The notes under the pieces were generated by a model, which saw only the letters and a list, made by a program, of their open reading frames with translations, searched no databases and was not told the origin of the DNA. Positions 22,582-34,439 of a DNA stretch of 64,000 nt are shown piece after piece (the first letter of the stretch is position 1; every line of letters starts with the position of its first letter). The DNA is from Pseudisothecium myosuroides (taxonomy: Eukaryota > Streptophyta > Bryopsida > Hypnales > Lembophyllaceae), in the NCBI GenBank assembly GCA_951799445.1, contig OX637290.1, positions 23,554,987 through 23,618,986 of the forward strand, given 5' to 3'. Both the position numbers and the translations under genes were made by a program.

Positions 22582-23610
22582 CCCCAAAAGGATCAGTTGT
22601 CTCTTTGGGGGACAAGTAGGATTTTGGGCAAGTACCTACGGGAACAAAAGTTATGCTCCAAACACCTCAAAACATCAGAGGGCGGGGGAAAGGGGGCAAT
22701 CCAAAAAAATCAAAAATTTGAATTAATTTTTTTTTCTCACAGATTTTTGTCTACATGGAAAGGTTTGATTCATTCCACTTAGATTTGTTATGAGAAAGTT
22801 ATGGACAATCTTGTTTTTTGGGCAATTAGAGCATCTTTTTGAAAAAATAACTTGTGGGATTCATTTTTGAATGCAATTTTCACAATTTTTCAAAAAAAAA
22901 AGTTCCATATGGTTTAGTTTGCTTGCTAGAACAATCTCACTATTTGAAAGTTTTTTTGAATTTTTTTTCCCTAAACTCACAACTCAATTCTCCAATATTA
23001 AGATCTAAAGCTCAAAATTCTATAGTGCAAATTTTTTTAAGTTAAAAATGTTCAAAGTCAAATAATCTAGTCCCGCAATGTGATGAAGAACTTTTTTTTT
23101 TTACTTTAAATGCAAATATCTTGCAATCTGTGTAGTCAAAAACTCTGAAATTTTTTCCACACATTTTCATACTACACTAAAAAGGGTATTTAGTGTTGGA
23201 TTACATTTAGTGTAATTACCACCCTACTTGACCCTACACTAAATGTCAATTTTAGGACGATTAGTGTAGTGCTAAACTTCAATGCGCTGCCTTTGCCTTC
23301 TCTTCCCTTCTACCTTCCTTTAATAAGTTCTAACACTAAATGTAAACATTTTCAGATTTCAAATTTACTATAGAGTATATTTAATGTTAGAAATTACATT
23401 TAATGTTACTTACTTTAGTAGGCTTAATGATATTTAGTGTCATGGTTCGCAAATAGTGTTGCCAACACTAAATACCTTTTTAGTGTAGTTAGGTGTAAGT
23501 CCTATGATTAGATGTGCAAAACACCTTTTTCAACTTTTTTAAATTATTTGCTATAGAAATGGTAGTTTTGAGTGTTTTTTGGCAGAAAAAAGGCATTGAA
23601 TCGTTAGAGG
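22582..23610 (+). mobile_element. TTAA-flanked piggyBac-like MITE, copy G, with nested MITE
   Basis: Left end CCCCAAAAGGATC after TTAA (22578-22581), right end GAATCGTTAGAGG before ATAA (decayed TTAA). Subterminal hairpin is TTGTCTC..GGGGACAA. Net length without the nested 311 bp MITE and its TA is about 716 bp, so it also carries a deletion of about 200 bp relative to copy A (around 22940). There is no transposase. Confidence 0.78.
23175..23485 (+). mobile_element. TA-flanked MITE with CACTAAA ends, copy 1
   Basis: Ends CACTAAAAAGGGTATTTAGTG and its inverted partner, flanked by TA on both sides. Copies A and E of the host family show the uninterrupted host sequence CATACTAGTTAGGTGTAAG, so the insertion duplicated TA. 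The second copy at 53684-53995 is in the opposite orientation and about 90 percent similar by eye. Internal CACTAAATGTNA motifs recur. There is no coding capacity. Confidence 0.85.
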
Positions 23611-23614
23611 ATAA

Positions 23615-25734
23615 ATTGGCCAAGTGAAAATTGATTTTTTTCTAAAATATTTTTTTCTAAATGCTACTATTTTGCAATCTTCATAGTCAAAGTTTTGAAA
23701 TTCTATTGAAATTTAGATATAGACAACACATGAATAACCTAAGATAACATATCTTTTGGCCTATACTATACCCAACAACGTCATGTCTACTTTGCAACTT
23801 ACAACAATCAAATACATAGATCCATGTCTTTTTGTTATGTAATGAAAAATACATCAAGGCTCTCAAAAAACAAAAAAGACATATAAATATAGTATATGAA
23901 CCAATAAGCTCCTCATCTCCACCTCTAAAACAAGATGCTTTGCATTAATGAATGTATGCATATTCAAAACACAAGATAACACATTGCCATCATATCTTCT
24001 ACTATACTCATATTTTTTACTCACATGTCACTGCAAAGTACAACTAAGACCATATTTACTCTACTTATTGAATGAAAGCCTTGAACTCTACACTACTCTT
24101 CAATGCAGATGCCAACAATCAAATATAATACATTGAGTTCACATTTTGCAATGACAAATGCTCAAAACAAAGAATACAAACTAAAATACTAAAATATCAA
24201 CATCAAAAATCTAGGCTAGAAAATAAAACTACTAATAACTATTAAAACTAAGGCCTGTGGAGCATCACACATCCAATTCATTCAATTTCTATCAGAAAAA
24301 CTCAAAATCCTAATGAAAGACACTAAAAATACATTCAAAGAAATAAACTCAATTGCTATGAGATATTCCATGACTGCATTGTTAACTAAAAGAAGAGCAT
24401 AAAAAATAAACAAAATCCACCAATACTTGTAGATCCACCTTAAAATACATTTCCAAAATGGTTTGTATTAATAAAATATATTCATAAAAAAGAATCAATG
24501 GTGATGAAAGACAACCCTAGGCATATTACATGTAGAATTTTGTTGTTGATGAAGATAGAAAAACCATTGTATAACAGAAAACTACATCGATCATAATTTG
24601 TTGAAACCATGGTGCCTCTATCCATCCTTCCATTTGTCCAATTAAATTCAAAGTAGCATGTGTAACATCCTTGCCATGTAACTCTATAGAAGACACAAAT
24701 CCTTGCTCATTTGCAAATTAGCCCACATAAATTTGCCTCTCAACTTGAACACTCTTGTACAATCACCCAATAAAACTACAAATTATATTTTGAACCATAG
24801 CACGCATTTTAAATATACAATATCAAAACCATGAAATTCTACAAAGTGCTCAGACTCTTGCAAGTCTCTAATATGAACTGCCATAACAAAACCTACAAAA
24901 ACACTTCATCATAAATGGTGTTAAATATTAAAAATTAATACAAATAAAACCTAAACTAAATAAAATACTAAATTATCATAAATTCATACACTATTAGACA
25001 TGAAAATATACATACAAAAACCAAAATCCTCCAACATCAATAAAATAAATTAGCAATATTTAATATCTTAATTCACTGCAACTTAGTCACCACACTACAT
25101 CAAAGTGTCTGATAATTCTAAAGGATAATGCCACAATACTCAACACTTTAATTACAAATTGGATCATAATCACTACAAACCAATTACAATCAACCACTAA
25201 CTCATTAATGTAATGTTCACGACTATCCAATCACATGTTGGATGTAAAAATAACAATTTCTACCATCAATGCTCCTACTAAAGTTTTATTGTACATATGT
25301 CATACTGTGGATTTGAACCTCTAATCATGTATCACTACTCCTACATAATTGGCATTCACATCTAGTGCTTGCCCCAATGCTACCAAGATGTTCAACAACA
25401 CAAAACAAAGCAATATACACACCCAATTCAAAGAACACTACAACAAACACGTTTGTACATTGAGTATTTCATATGCTAAAACATAATCAAATAGACCTTC
25501 AAACATAAAACAAGTATCACTAATAAAGCACAAATAATACTTACAACCTTTACAAATACACTATATATTAAAATAGAGCTGAATTTAAATATAAAAAATT
25601 GAAAAATAATCACTCAATAAAATCCCGTATATCTTTATTTCTCTTGTTATTATAGTTAGAAAAAAAATCCACCTCGCAGCGAGGGTACATATTTTTGTAT
25701 ATGTTGAACCTTGTTGTAGAACCTCTAATAAAGA
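23615..25734. other. Intergenic, strand-asymmetric A+C-rich block
   Basis: From about 23700 to 25560 the plus strand is unusually rich in A and C. Phrases such as ACAACAATCAAATA and ACTATACTCATA/CTATACTATACCC recur. No open frame longer than about 60 codons and no terminal repeats were found. It could be an old minus-strand element, but I cannot show that. Confidence 0.4.
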
Positions 25735-26910
25735 AATTCTTAACCCTATGAGGAAGGATTGGTTGTCGTGGAAATCATCTTTTTTGGTACAATGTAAATC
25801 ATCTATTTAACCCCTCAAGGACCATTATCCCCTTCTGGGACAAAATGGATTTTAGGTACGGTTAATGTGACATCAGTTTTTGGTGAAAATTTTGAATTTT
25901 TTCATAAGATATACAAATTGATTAGCTTTATGGGAATATAATTTTTATTTCAATGGGTGCTCGGGAGCAAAAGTTATACCACAAAAGGCCTAAAATTGAA
26001 CTCAACAAGCAACACAAAAGAATTGCAAATAGTCAAAATAAAGATGTTAATTTTTTCCTTCTAAATATTGTGTTTTTGTCTATACGTGAAGCTTTGATTC
26101 ATTCTATTTGGATTAGTGATGAGAAAGTTAAGGACAATCTTGTTTTTCAAGCAATCTAAACATGTTTTTGAAAAAATAACTTATAGGATTCTTATTTAAA
26201 TGCAATTTTCACAATTTTTCTAGAAAAATTATCTAGCAATGTTAAATTTGCTTGCTAAAACAATCTCACCATTGGGCTTATTAGATTTCAACACCATCCT
26301 AGAACTATCAACGATTTAATTTTTCTTTGAATCTTAGACCTACTTCTACTTAACAATTTTTTAAGGAATGAAAATCAAGTTTTAAAAAAAATAAAAATTC
26401 CTAGATTTTTAATTCAATCCTTCAATACAAAAAAAATTAATTTAATTCAAAGTTTGTAGTGCATAATTTTTCCACAAATGGTGCTCAAAGTCATTTGAAT
26501 TTGCAAGTCAATGTTTCAAAAAAACTTTTTTTTTCCAACTTTGAATGCTAATATCTTCTAATTTGTATGGTCAAACTTCATGAAATTTTTATGACATGAT
26601 CTTAGACAAGTGAAGTGTTAGTTTATATGACTAGATTCTGGAAAAAAAAATGTTTGTTTTTGCTTTCTTAATTAACATAGCAGAAATGGCAATTTTGAGT
26701 GTTTTTTGACAGAAAGATGGCCTTTGGTCCTTCAGGGACTAAAAAACAAACTCATTGAAGGTCAAACTATTGCGCAAGACCTCTTCTTTTTGCACAAAAT
26801 TTCAAGGATGAACATTTGTACTTCTATCACACATGGAAGGATTCTTTGTCATCCATGAGACACTTAGTGTCCGCAATGGCATTTCAAGGTTAACCATGTA
26901 TTCCTGTTGC
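25735..26910. repeat. Solitary unit of the 2419-3795 repeat, split by copy H
   Basis: The left part (25735-25806: GTCGTGGAAATCATC, GTAAATCATCTATT) and right part (26743-26910: ACTCATTGAAGGTCAAACTATTG, AAGGATGAACATTTGTAC, GTCATCCATGAGACACTTAGTGTCCGC) together reconstruct one unit of the tandem array. They are separated exactly at the TTAA of the array's CATTTGCTTAAAAAA block by TTAA element H. Confidence 0.75.
25811..26738 (+). mobile_element. TTAA-flanked piggyBac-like MITE, copy H
   Basis: 928 bp, from CCCCTCAAGGACC after TTAA (25807-25810) to GGTCCTTCAGGGA before CTAA. It is more diverged than A or E, and the internal GGATCTTAC box is eroded. There is no transposase. The array units at 2419-3795 provide the unoccupied form of its target. 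Confidence 0.82.
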
Positions 26911-27497
26911 AAATACTAAATATCCGTTTGGATGACTTCACCTAAGACTATAGGATGGAAAAAATATTTTTTCATCCAATTTTTTTAAAGGTGCTTGGGT
27001 ACATTTTCAATGAATAGTATTACAAATTCCCTCATTATGATATTATTCATTTTTCTAAAGAAAAAGATGCTTAATCCACAAATCACCCTTGTGGTGTATT
27101 TTGGCCATTTCTTGCTATTTACTCTTGATGTGAATTTTAATTCAAAAATGATGTTTTTGAATTAGAGTTCAACTAATGAAATGAAGCTTATCAAGTTGAG
27201 TTTCTACTACAATTGGAAATTTTGAAAAATTCATGAATTTCAATATTTTATAGCAATATAAAAATTGGGCCTATAAACATAGTTTGTTGATTTTCTAATT
27301 TCAAAGCTGGACACGATAGCTTCAAATTATACCATGATGTTTTTCACTATAATATACATCTGTGGTGAAAATTTTAGATTTCTTGAGTATATTATATATT
27401 TGATATTATTTTTTTTCATTTCTATCTTGAAAAATTTATAATAATTTCAATTTTTTTCCAAAAAGTTTGAAAATTGTAAGACTTGTAGTAGACATAT
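26911..27497. other. Intergenic, nothing recognised
   Basis: AT-rich sequence with no coding frame, paired ends or RNA-like structure that I can support. Confidence 0.5.
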
Positions 27498-27766
27498 ACA
27501 TTAGAAGAGATTTGAGGGCTCTAAGAGCCTACGAGTTATCAGGCCCTGGGAACCCTGGGAACAGCTTGGAAGCAGTAATCTAACGTGGCCAAGAGAGTGC
27601 CACGTCAAAAAATAATAATAAATTAAATTTTAAATATTTTTTTAATAATAATATTTTAATATTTTTTAATTAATTAATTATTTTAATTATTTTAATATTC
27701 TGACTGTTCCCAGCTGCGGGAACAGCCTGAAACGGCCCCTTGCAGCCCTCAAATCTCTTCTAATGT
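27498..27766. mobile_element. MITE with 23 bp terminal inverted repeats
   Basis: The left end starts ACATTAGAAGAGATTTGAGG. The right end, finishing CAAATCTCTTCTAATGT, is its perfect inverted partner over 23 bp. Inside are a second inverted pair (GGGAACAG / CTGTTCCC) and an AT-only core with TTAATTAATTAATTA. No clear target duplication is seen, so the superfamily is unresolved. Confidence 0.75.
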
Positions 27767-27972
27767 GACTTCATTTTTGAAAATAAATATAAAAACCTTC
27801 ATTCATATCTAGTTGTAAAATGACAACAAACAAAATGAAGGACATTCAGGCTTGAAATCAATGGTCACAGGCCTGTCCTTTGAGGTCTAATGAACACTGA
27901 TTCCAAAACAAAGAATCAAAGTTATTTCTCTCTATAAAACAAAGCTTGTTTCTAGTTGAGGCAGGACGTTAA

Positions 27973-28898
27973 CCCCTAAAGGCCCAAGGCATTTTCTGGC
28001 TCCGAAACCACTGAAAATTGTCATTTCTGCTGCGATCACTCCCTAAACCAAATAAACTTTTTTTTAGAATCTAACCGTAGGATCTTGTACTTCACTTGTC
28101 TCAAATCATGTGGTAAAAATTTCATGAAGTTTGACCGTACGGATTGGAAGATATTAGTGTTTGAAGTTGAAAAAAGAAGTTTTTTTGAACTCTGGATTGC
28201 AATTTCAGATGACTTTGACGGCCATTTGTGGATTTTTTTTGCACTATACACCATAAAGTTAAAATTTTTTATGTTGAACATTTGAGTTGAGAGTCGGGGA
28301 AAAAAATTTCAGAATGTCAAAACTTGATTTTCACATATAAAAAAATTGTTAAGTAGAAGTAGGTCCAAAATTGAACAAAACACTAAATCTTCAATAGCTC
28401 TTAGATGGAATCAAAAAACCATAATCCCAATGGTGGGATTGTTCTAGCAAACAAACTTAACCTTTTCCAAAAAAAAATTTTGAATTTTTTTTGAAAATTG
28501 CATTCAAAAATGAATTTTATAAGTTGTTTTTTGAAGAAGACGCTTAGATTGCCCGAAAAACAAGATTGTCCATAACTTTCTCATTCTGAGTCCAATTAGA
28601 ATGAATCAAAGCTTCAAATATAGACAAAAACATGATCTTTGAGAAAAAAAATAAAAAAATAAAAAAAATAAAAAAATTTTAAAATTTTTTTTTGTTTGCC
28701 CAGCGAACTGTTTTTTTGACTTCGGGCAACATAATTTTTTTTCCCGGGCACCGATTGAAAAAAAAATTGTATTTTTGGAAAGCTAATGTGATTTCCTATC
28801 TTCAAAACAAGTTTCAAAAAGTCAGGTCGAAATTTCAGGTCGCACAAGCCTACCCGAAATTCCAAGTGTCCCCCGAGGGGACTTTGGGCCTTTAGGGG
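27973..28898 (-). mobile_element. TTAA-flanked piggyBac-like MITE, copy D (C/D subfamily)
   Basis: 926 bp with intact TTAA on both sides (27969-27972, 28899-28902). Termini are CCCCTAAAGGCCC and GGGCCTTTAGGGG, a perfect inverted repeat. The hairpin GTCCCC-CGA-GGGGAC lies just inside the right end. Box AACCGTAGGATCTTGTAC is at about 28076. It is the best preserved partner of copy C. There is no transposase. Confidence 0.88.
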
Positions 28899-28990
28899 TT
28901 AAAGCGGTCATTTGCAATCTTCTTCTTGCGTTTGTCTTCCCCCAACCAAGGATAAATGTAAGAAATTACTTTTGTTTTATGGTTGCTTAG

Positions 28991-29923
28991 CCCCTAAAGG
29001 ACTGTTGTCCCTTCGGGGGACAAATGTGTTTTCGGGCAGGTATCTACGGGCTGAAATTTTCTTGTGATTTTTTGAAAAAAAATTTGGAGATAGAAAAACT
29101 GATAAGCTTTGTGGGAATATAATTTTTTTCACAATCAGTGCCCGGGAAAAAAAATTATGACCAAATAAGCTCAAAATAGGGGACGGCGGGCAACCCAGGC
29201 AGCAAAAAAAAATGGACAAAAATTTGAATTTTTTTTTTTAATATTTTTTTTCTCATAGATTATATTTTTGTCTATTCAAAAAGCTTTTATTCATTTCATT
29301 TGGATTTGTTATGAGAAAGTTATGGACATTCTTGTTTTTCGGGCAGTTAGAGCATCTTCTTGAAAAAAATAACTTGTAGGATTCATTTCTGAATGCAATC
29401 TTTCAAATTTTTCAAATTTTTTTTTTTGCATGGTTTAGTTTAGTTGCTAGAACAATCTCACCATTGGGATTAGTGAATTTTAATTCCATCTAAGAGATAT
29501 GAATATTTTAGATTTTCCTTCTATATCGTACTTACTTCTACTTAACAATTTTCTTAAGAATGATAATTAAGTTTTTTTGAATTTCTTTTTTTTTCCTAGA
29601 CTCTCAACTCAATTCTCCTCTATAAATATTTAAAGCTCAAAACTTTGTAGTGCAAAAAAATTTAATTAAAAATGTTTAAAGTCAAAAAATCTAGTCCCAC
29701 AATGTGCTGAAAAACTTGTTTTTTTCACTTTAAACGCAGATATCTTGCAATCTGTGCGGTCAAAAATTCTGAAATTTTTTCCACACATTCTCATACTAGT
29801 TAGGTGTAAGATCCTACGGTTAGATTTGCAAGAAAAACATTTTTCAATTTTTTTTACTGTTTGCTATAGAAATGGCAGTTTTTCTTGTTTTTTGGCAGAA
29901 AAAAGGCCTCGGTCCTTTAGAGG
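28991..29923 (+). mobile_element. TTAA-type piggyBac-like MITE, copy B
   Basis: 933 bp closely matching copy A end to end (CCCCTAAAGGACTGTTGTCCC at left, GGTCCTTTAGAGG at right, with the hairpin TTGTCCC-TTCGG-GGGACAA and the box AGATCCTACGGTTAG). The flanks are TTAG and TCAG rather than TTAA, either decay or a variant target. There is no transposase. Confidence 0.82.
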
Positions 29924-29927
29924 TCAG

Positions 29928-31099
29928 TGTCTTGCATTCTTCACTTTTCTAATGTGTTCTTCACCACTTCTAGCAAAATTGGTGCATCTGATTTAAAATT
30001 TGAATTCAAAATTTCCAAAATTCATCATGGGTGGAAAGTAAAAAATTCTAGTGTTTTTCCAAGAGATAAAACCAAAGACTTCGAATGACCACTTTAATGT
30101 CCTCCCTAGTTGTTGAGGGGCCCCCTCCTAGACACCAGTCTCCTCTCACAGGTCGCTCACTTGTAAAACCCAAAGCACCTTCTCCTGCTCAAAAAGATAT
30201 TTTTCAAAAAGATATCTTTATCTTCATTTGTGGGGGTACAAGTCAAGTCAAAGTATTCTATGGAGCATCGATGAATATATGCAGGTAATCCATCTTTTAA
30301 AAATAAATAAACCATCCCAACCCTGCCGTGTCTGTTCCCTTTTTTACCGGTAAAAGTATGTAGAATGAATGAATGAATGCGTGCCTTTTTGAGACAAAAT
30401 GATCATCTTTGCAGAAGACAAAGTGCTTTCAGTTACTCACATAAGTTAAATATAAGCAGATCCAAACGAAAAACATGAAAGTGAAAGTGATGAAACCAGG
30501 TTTTTTTCTGATGGGAACCAATACCCACATCTTGGGTTAGGTTTCATTCTATTTATTCTATACCTCAGAAGGAATTTTTTTTGTTGGAACAAAAACAGTA
30601 AGGTAGAAGCATCAGTAGTCAACGACGCCCAACACCCAACGTGTAGAGGTGCTGTATTTCCAACCAAGGCTGGAAAAGATGTCCAACCAAGGCTGGAAAA
30701 GATGTCCAACCGCAGCTTAGAATATGTTTTCTTGGTCTTTTTCAAGGTTGGGACTAACAAGGATATGACACATGTCCGGAAAGTAGTGAGCAAGAAAGTA
30801 TGAAGCAGTGAGTGGGAAAATTGTTCTTGAATGATTGGAATTGGAAGACTTTAGACAATGGCTACTAGTGAAATGCACTTTCTGATTCCCAAAATTCAGT
30901 GTATATTCAATTTTGGGAATAAAATTACGAAAATTTTGTAATTCCCATATTTCCTATCTTCCTACATGGGAACAACTTCCACCACCTCTTATTGTGCACA
31001 ATTTGCTCCAAAATTGCTTAAAAGATTGACTACCGGTGCTTTTATCTTACATTGAGACCAAAGGAACAAGAATTTTTTCTTTTTTAGACAATAAATAAA
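29928..31099. other. Intergenic, unclear
   Basis: Mixed composition. A 23 bp phrase (CCAACCAAGGCTGGAAAAGATG core) is exactly duplicated in tandem at about 30659-30704. A plus-strand frame at 30085-30288 and a minus-strand frame at 30446-30793 have no recognisable domain. No gene can be supported. Confidence 0.4.
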
Positions 31100-31640
31100 A
31101 GACCGAGAACATAAAAGAGAACTAGATCCTCCAAAGGACTTTCAAGTTTGATACACCTCGCTCAATTGCGTATAGGATCCACTTAGCAAGTAGAGCCGTG
31201 AAGTGATCCCAGGATCAAGAAGTTTGGTTGCCCAAAACAACCACGTATTCTCACAATCTCAGTGGCCTCTAGACTTTGTTCAACAGGTTCTGTAGAACAC
31301 ACTGTTAGACTTAGTCCGAGCTGCGCAGTTGAAGGTGCATAGTGCTAGAAAATGCCCCCAATAGACTAACACCATTTGGCTCAAATTTGATCAAGTTTGG
31401 TATAGTATCCAGTCATTGCTACTTGTACTAGTAATCAAATTAGTTGGAATAGGAGTGGTCCCCTTCGATGTCATTTTGTTTAATTTTGCTTTGGTTCTCT
31501 TTTCCTTTCTTCCACTCATTATCTCTTCATTATCTAGCCTTTTGGCTTAGCCATCTTGTATTTGGTTCTCTTTTTTAATGCAATGGGCTCCTCATTTGTT
31601 TAAAACAAAAACAAAAACAAAAACAACAAAAACAAACAGT
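31100..31640 (+). mobile_element. LINE 3'-end fragment
   Basis: Ends with CTAGCCTTTTGGCTTAGCC, TTTTTTAATGCAATGGGCTCC and then a CAAAAA-rich tail, matching the 3' end at 35120-35215. Upstream, a disrupted plus-strand frame contains weak similarity to the region before the tail of the second copy. The coding region is destroyed. Confidence 0.55.
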
Positions 31641-32622
31641 TTTTTTCCATTTATTATAGGCAGAGCCAAAAGCAATTTGAACTGTAGTGAGGAAGCTACT
31701 TACATCCATAGAAATAGATGAACCCTACAATATATGAATTAAATTTTATTTTTACATCCAAAGAGTGTACATTCATCCAAACTAGAGCAATATGGTTCCA
31801 AGATTTGGCAGTATTTAACGATTTCATCCATTGTAAAAGCAAAATAGATCGCCTAAATATTCCCTGAAAAGAAATCATTGCTTTTCAGTGAAAAATTGCA
31901 AAAAAAAACCTTGGATGAAATCCCTTCAATGAAATTCTGTTTTATGTGTGTAAAAAAAAAAGTGATGAAACACCTATCTGCAATTTCTTATTAGAAACAG
32001 CTGTTTCTTTTCCATCAAATTAAAGTTTTTTTGTTTTCGTTTTTTTAAAAACACGTGGAAAATATCTAGCAATAGAAGGAAAGAGTACAACAAACCAAGG
32101 GAAACAAGTCCGCAGTGGAAAACTTACCGATTTTCAGATAATAAAAATAAACAAAAGAGCAACAAGGCCAACAAGTGAAGCCTGCAGGCCTCGTCAAATA
32201 AACGACCCCATCTGTGAATGTTTCCCAAAGCACAAGTTCATTGGGGTGAGTTAATAAGATGAACACGGACGGACGTTGAAGAAGCCAATTTGAAGTCAGG
32301 TATTGTCGGACAGATGAAGGAATATGACTAAGCTTACCTTGTGTAGTTAGATTTTGCAGAGCTTCATAACTTTCAACCAGGCAAAGCGGGCATGATCTGT
32401 GAATGTTTCCCAAAGCACAAGTTCAAATTTGTGAGTGCGCCAGTCAGAGTTATTGAAGCAAATAGCATTTCAGTCTAGCCATGAGGTCCATATGACGGAA
32501 CCTCTGAAGAGACACCACATAGAGCTGCTGCCATTCCTGAGTTGATGCGGTAGCTTTGAGCCAACGATACATTATAATTGCCATTTTAGGTTTGGCCAAC
32601 AATTGTAGGTAGTCGGGATGTC
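31641..32622. other. Intergenic with dispersed 180 bp repeat and a 31 bp duplication
   Basis: 31740-31915 is a reverse copy of a repeat also at 48660-48845 and 49580-49730 (landmarks AGTGTACATTCATCCAAA and GAAAAATTGCAAAAA). A 31 base phrase starting ATCTGTGAATGTTTCCC is exactly repeated at 32210-32240 and 32395-32425, 185 bp apart. The minus-strand open frame at 32066-32413 spans both repeats and has no recognised domain. Confidence 0.5.
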
Positions 32623-32939
32623 TAAGGTAGGAGGCTGTAAAATGGAGTGGGCATTAAAAGCGAACATGACTCAGAGGTACATTTTGCTTTCTGGAATGTA
32701 CCACCTATGCACATTTCAGGAGGTGCTCACTTTTGATGACCACAAATGACCACTTTTTTCCAAATTCAAAATTTCATAACTAATTCTAGAAAGCTCCAAA
32801 AAATATGAAACGACTTAGGTTAGATGCCAATTCTTCTTGTCTTTCAAGGAAAATTAACTGGAAAATATTTTGAGGCGTTTCACCTCTCCAAAATTCAGTT
32901 TCAGCTCCTAAATGAGCGATTTCAGGACCTCCTACCTTA
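32623..32939. mobile_element. TA-flanked MITE, AGGTAGGAGG family, copy 2
   Basis: Begins TAAGGTAGGAGG and ends CCTCCTACCTTA. The right two thirds are the reverse complement of copy 1 (blocks TCATATTTTTTGGA, CTTGAAAGACAAG, ACTGAATTTTGG). The left end is diverged after the first 12 bases. There is no coding capacity. Confidence 0.78.
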
Positions 32940-33145
32940 GAGCCAAGTAAAAGATGGAAAAGGCAAAGTGTCAAGCGTGCCTACTCTTTGCACAATGATG
33001 GATTAAATTAAAGGTTACTTTCATGGTTGTTGCTATTTACTCAATGACATGACCAAATTTGCCAAGATGAGTGGATAGGTGTATTTTCCAGCCTTAAAGA
33101 TCAACTTCTAGTAGTTGTATGGCAAATCAACGCCTACAATGTTAA

Positions 33146-34074
33146 CCTCTAAAGGACCGAGGCTTTTTTTTCTGCCAAAAAACTGAAACTTGCCATTTCT
33201 ATAGCAAGGAGTAAAAAAATTTGAAAAATGTTTTTTATGCACATTAAACCGTAGGATCTTACACCTAACTAGTATGAGAATGTGTGGAAAAAATTTCAGA
33301 ATTTTTAACCGCTCAGATTGCAAGATATCTGCGTTTAAAGTGGAAAAAACAAGTATTTCAGCACATTGCGGGACTAGATTTTTTGACTTTAAACATTTTT
33401 AACTTAAAATTTTTGCACTACAGAGTTTTGAGCTTTAAATCTTTATAGTGGAGAATTGAGTTGAGAGTCTAGGAAAAAAATATATATTCAAAAAAACTTA
33501 ATTATCATTCCTAAAAAAATTATTAAGTAGAAGTAGGTACGAGATAGAAGGAAAATCTAAAATATTAATATATTTTAGATGGAATTAAAATACACTAATC
33601 CCAATGGTGAGATTGTTCTAGCAAGTAAACTAAACCATAAGAATTTTTTTTTTTGAAAAATTGCAAAAAGAGCATTCAGAAATGAATCCTACAAGTTATT
33701 TTTTTCAAGAAGATGCTCTAACTATCCGAAAAACAAGAATGTCCATAACTTTCTCATAACAAATCCAAATGAAATGAATCAAAGCTTTCCAGATAGACAA
33801 AAATATAAAATACAAGAAAAAATATTTTTTTTTTAAATCAAATTTTTTCAAATTTTTTTTGCTGCCCAGACTGCCTAGTTACGAAAAAAAGTAACATATT
33901 TGGCCATAACTTTTGACTCTTGTTTCCAAATGTGCTGGAATTTAGTGCATATGAAAGATATTCCTTGCGTCCACCTTCTATTAATATTTTAGCTTAAAAT
34001 ATAGAAATCTCTAGTCACACATACCTGCCCAAAATTTCTATTCAGCCAAAAAACGCATGCCGGTCCTTTAGGAG
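33146..34074 (-). mobile_element. TTAA-flanked piggyBac-like MITE, copy F (mosaic)
   Basis: 929 bp with TTAA at both sides (33142-33145, 34075-34078) and ends CCTCTAAAGGACC / GGTCCTTTAGGAG. From the left end to about 33865 it follows copy E. From about 33880 to the right end it follows copy L instead (TTTGACTCTTGTTTCCAAATG, AATTTAGTGCATATGAAAGA, CTAGTCACACATACCT). The switch lies in a shared CTGCCCRGRCTGCC block. There is no transposase. Confidence 0.83.
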
Positions 34075-34439
34075 TTAATGTGGTGCTATCGCAATGTTAG
34101 ACATTGTCTCTTCCGAATGGGATGCCACGAGCAACAGTAGAGAGCCACTCTCCTCAACTAACCTATATAAAAACCACAACAATGGGGGCTATCTACAACA
34201 ATTACATTCGAAGAGTTCAAATTGTACAAATTCATAAAAGTTGGAACTGCTCCTTACACCTCTTATTTGTTGGCATCACATAATGCCTTGTTTTGATCCC
34301 GGAAAGTGGCAATGGGGAAATGGTAAACTCAGGTCGCCAGCTCTTCACCCAACGATGTCAATTATGTAAAACCATTCCCTCGAAGTGGCCAAGGCACCTT
34401 CATGACTTATTCGTATCCACATGGAAGGATGTCTAGAAC

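Noticed and set aside
32066..32413. Minus-strand 115-codon frame containing two copies of a similar segment.
   Set aside because: The frame spans a 31 bp exact duplication, has no recognised domain, and lacks splice or start support. Kept only as an unresolved region.
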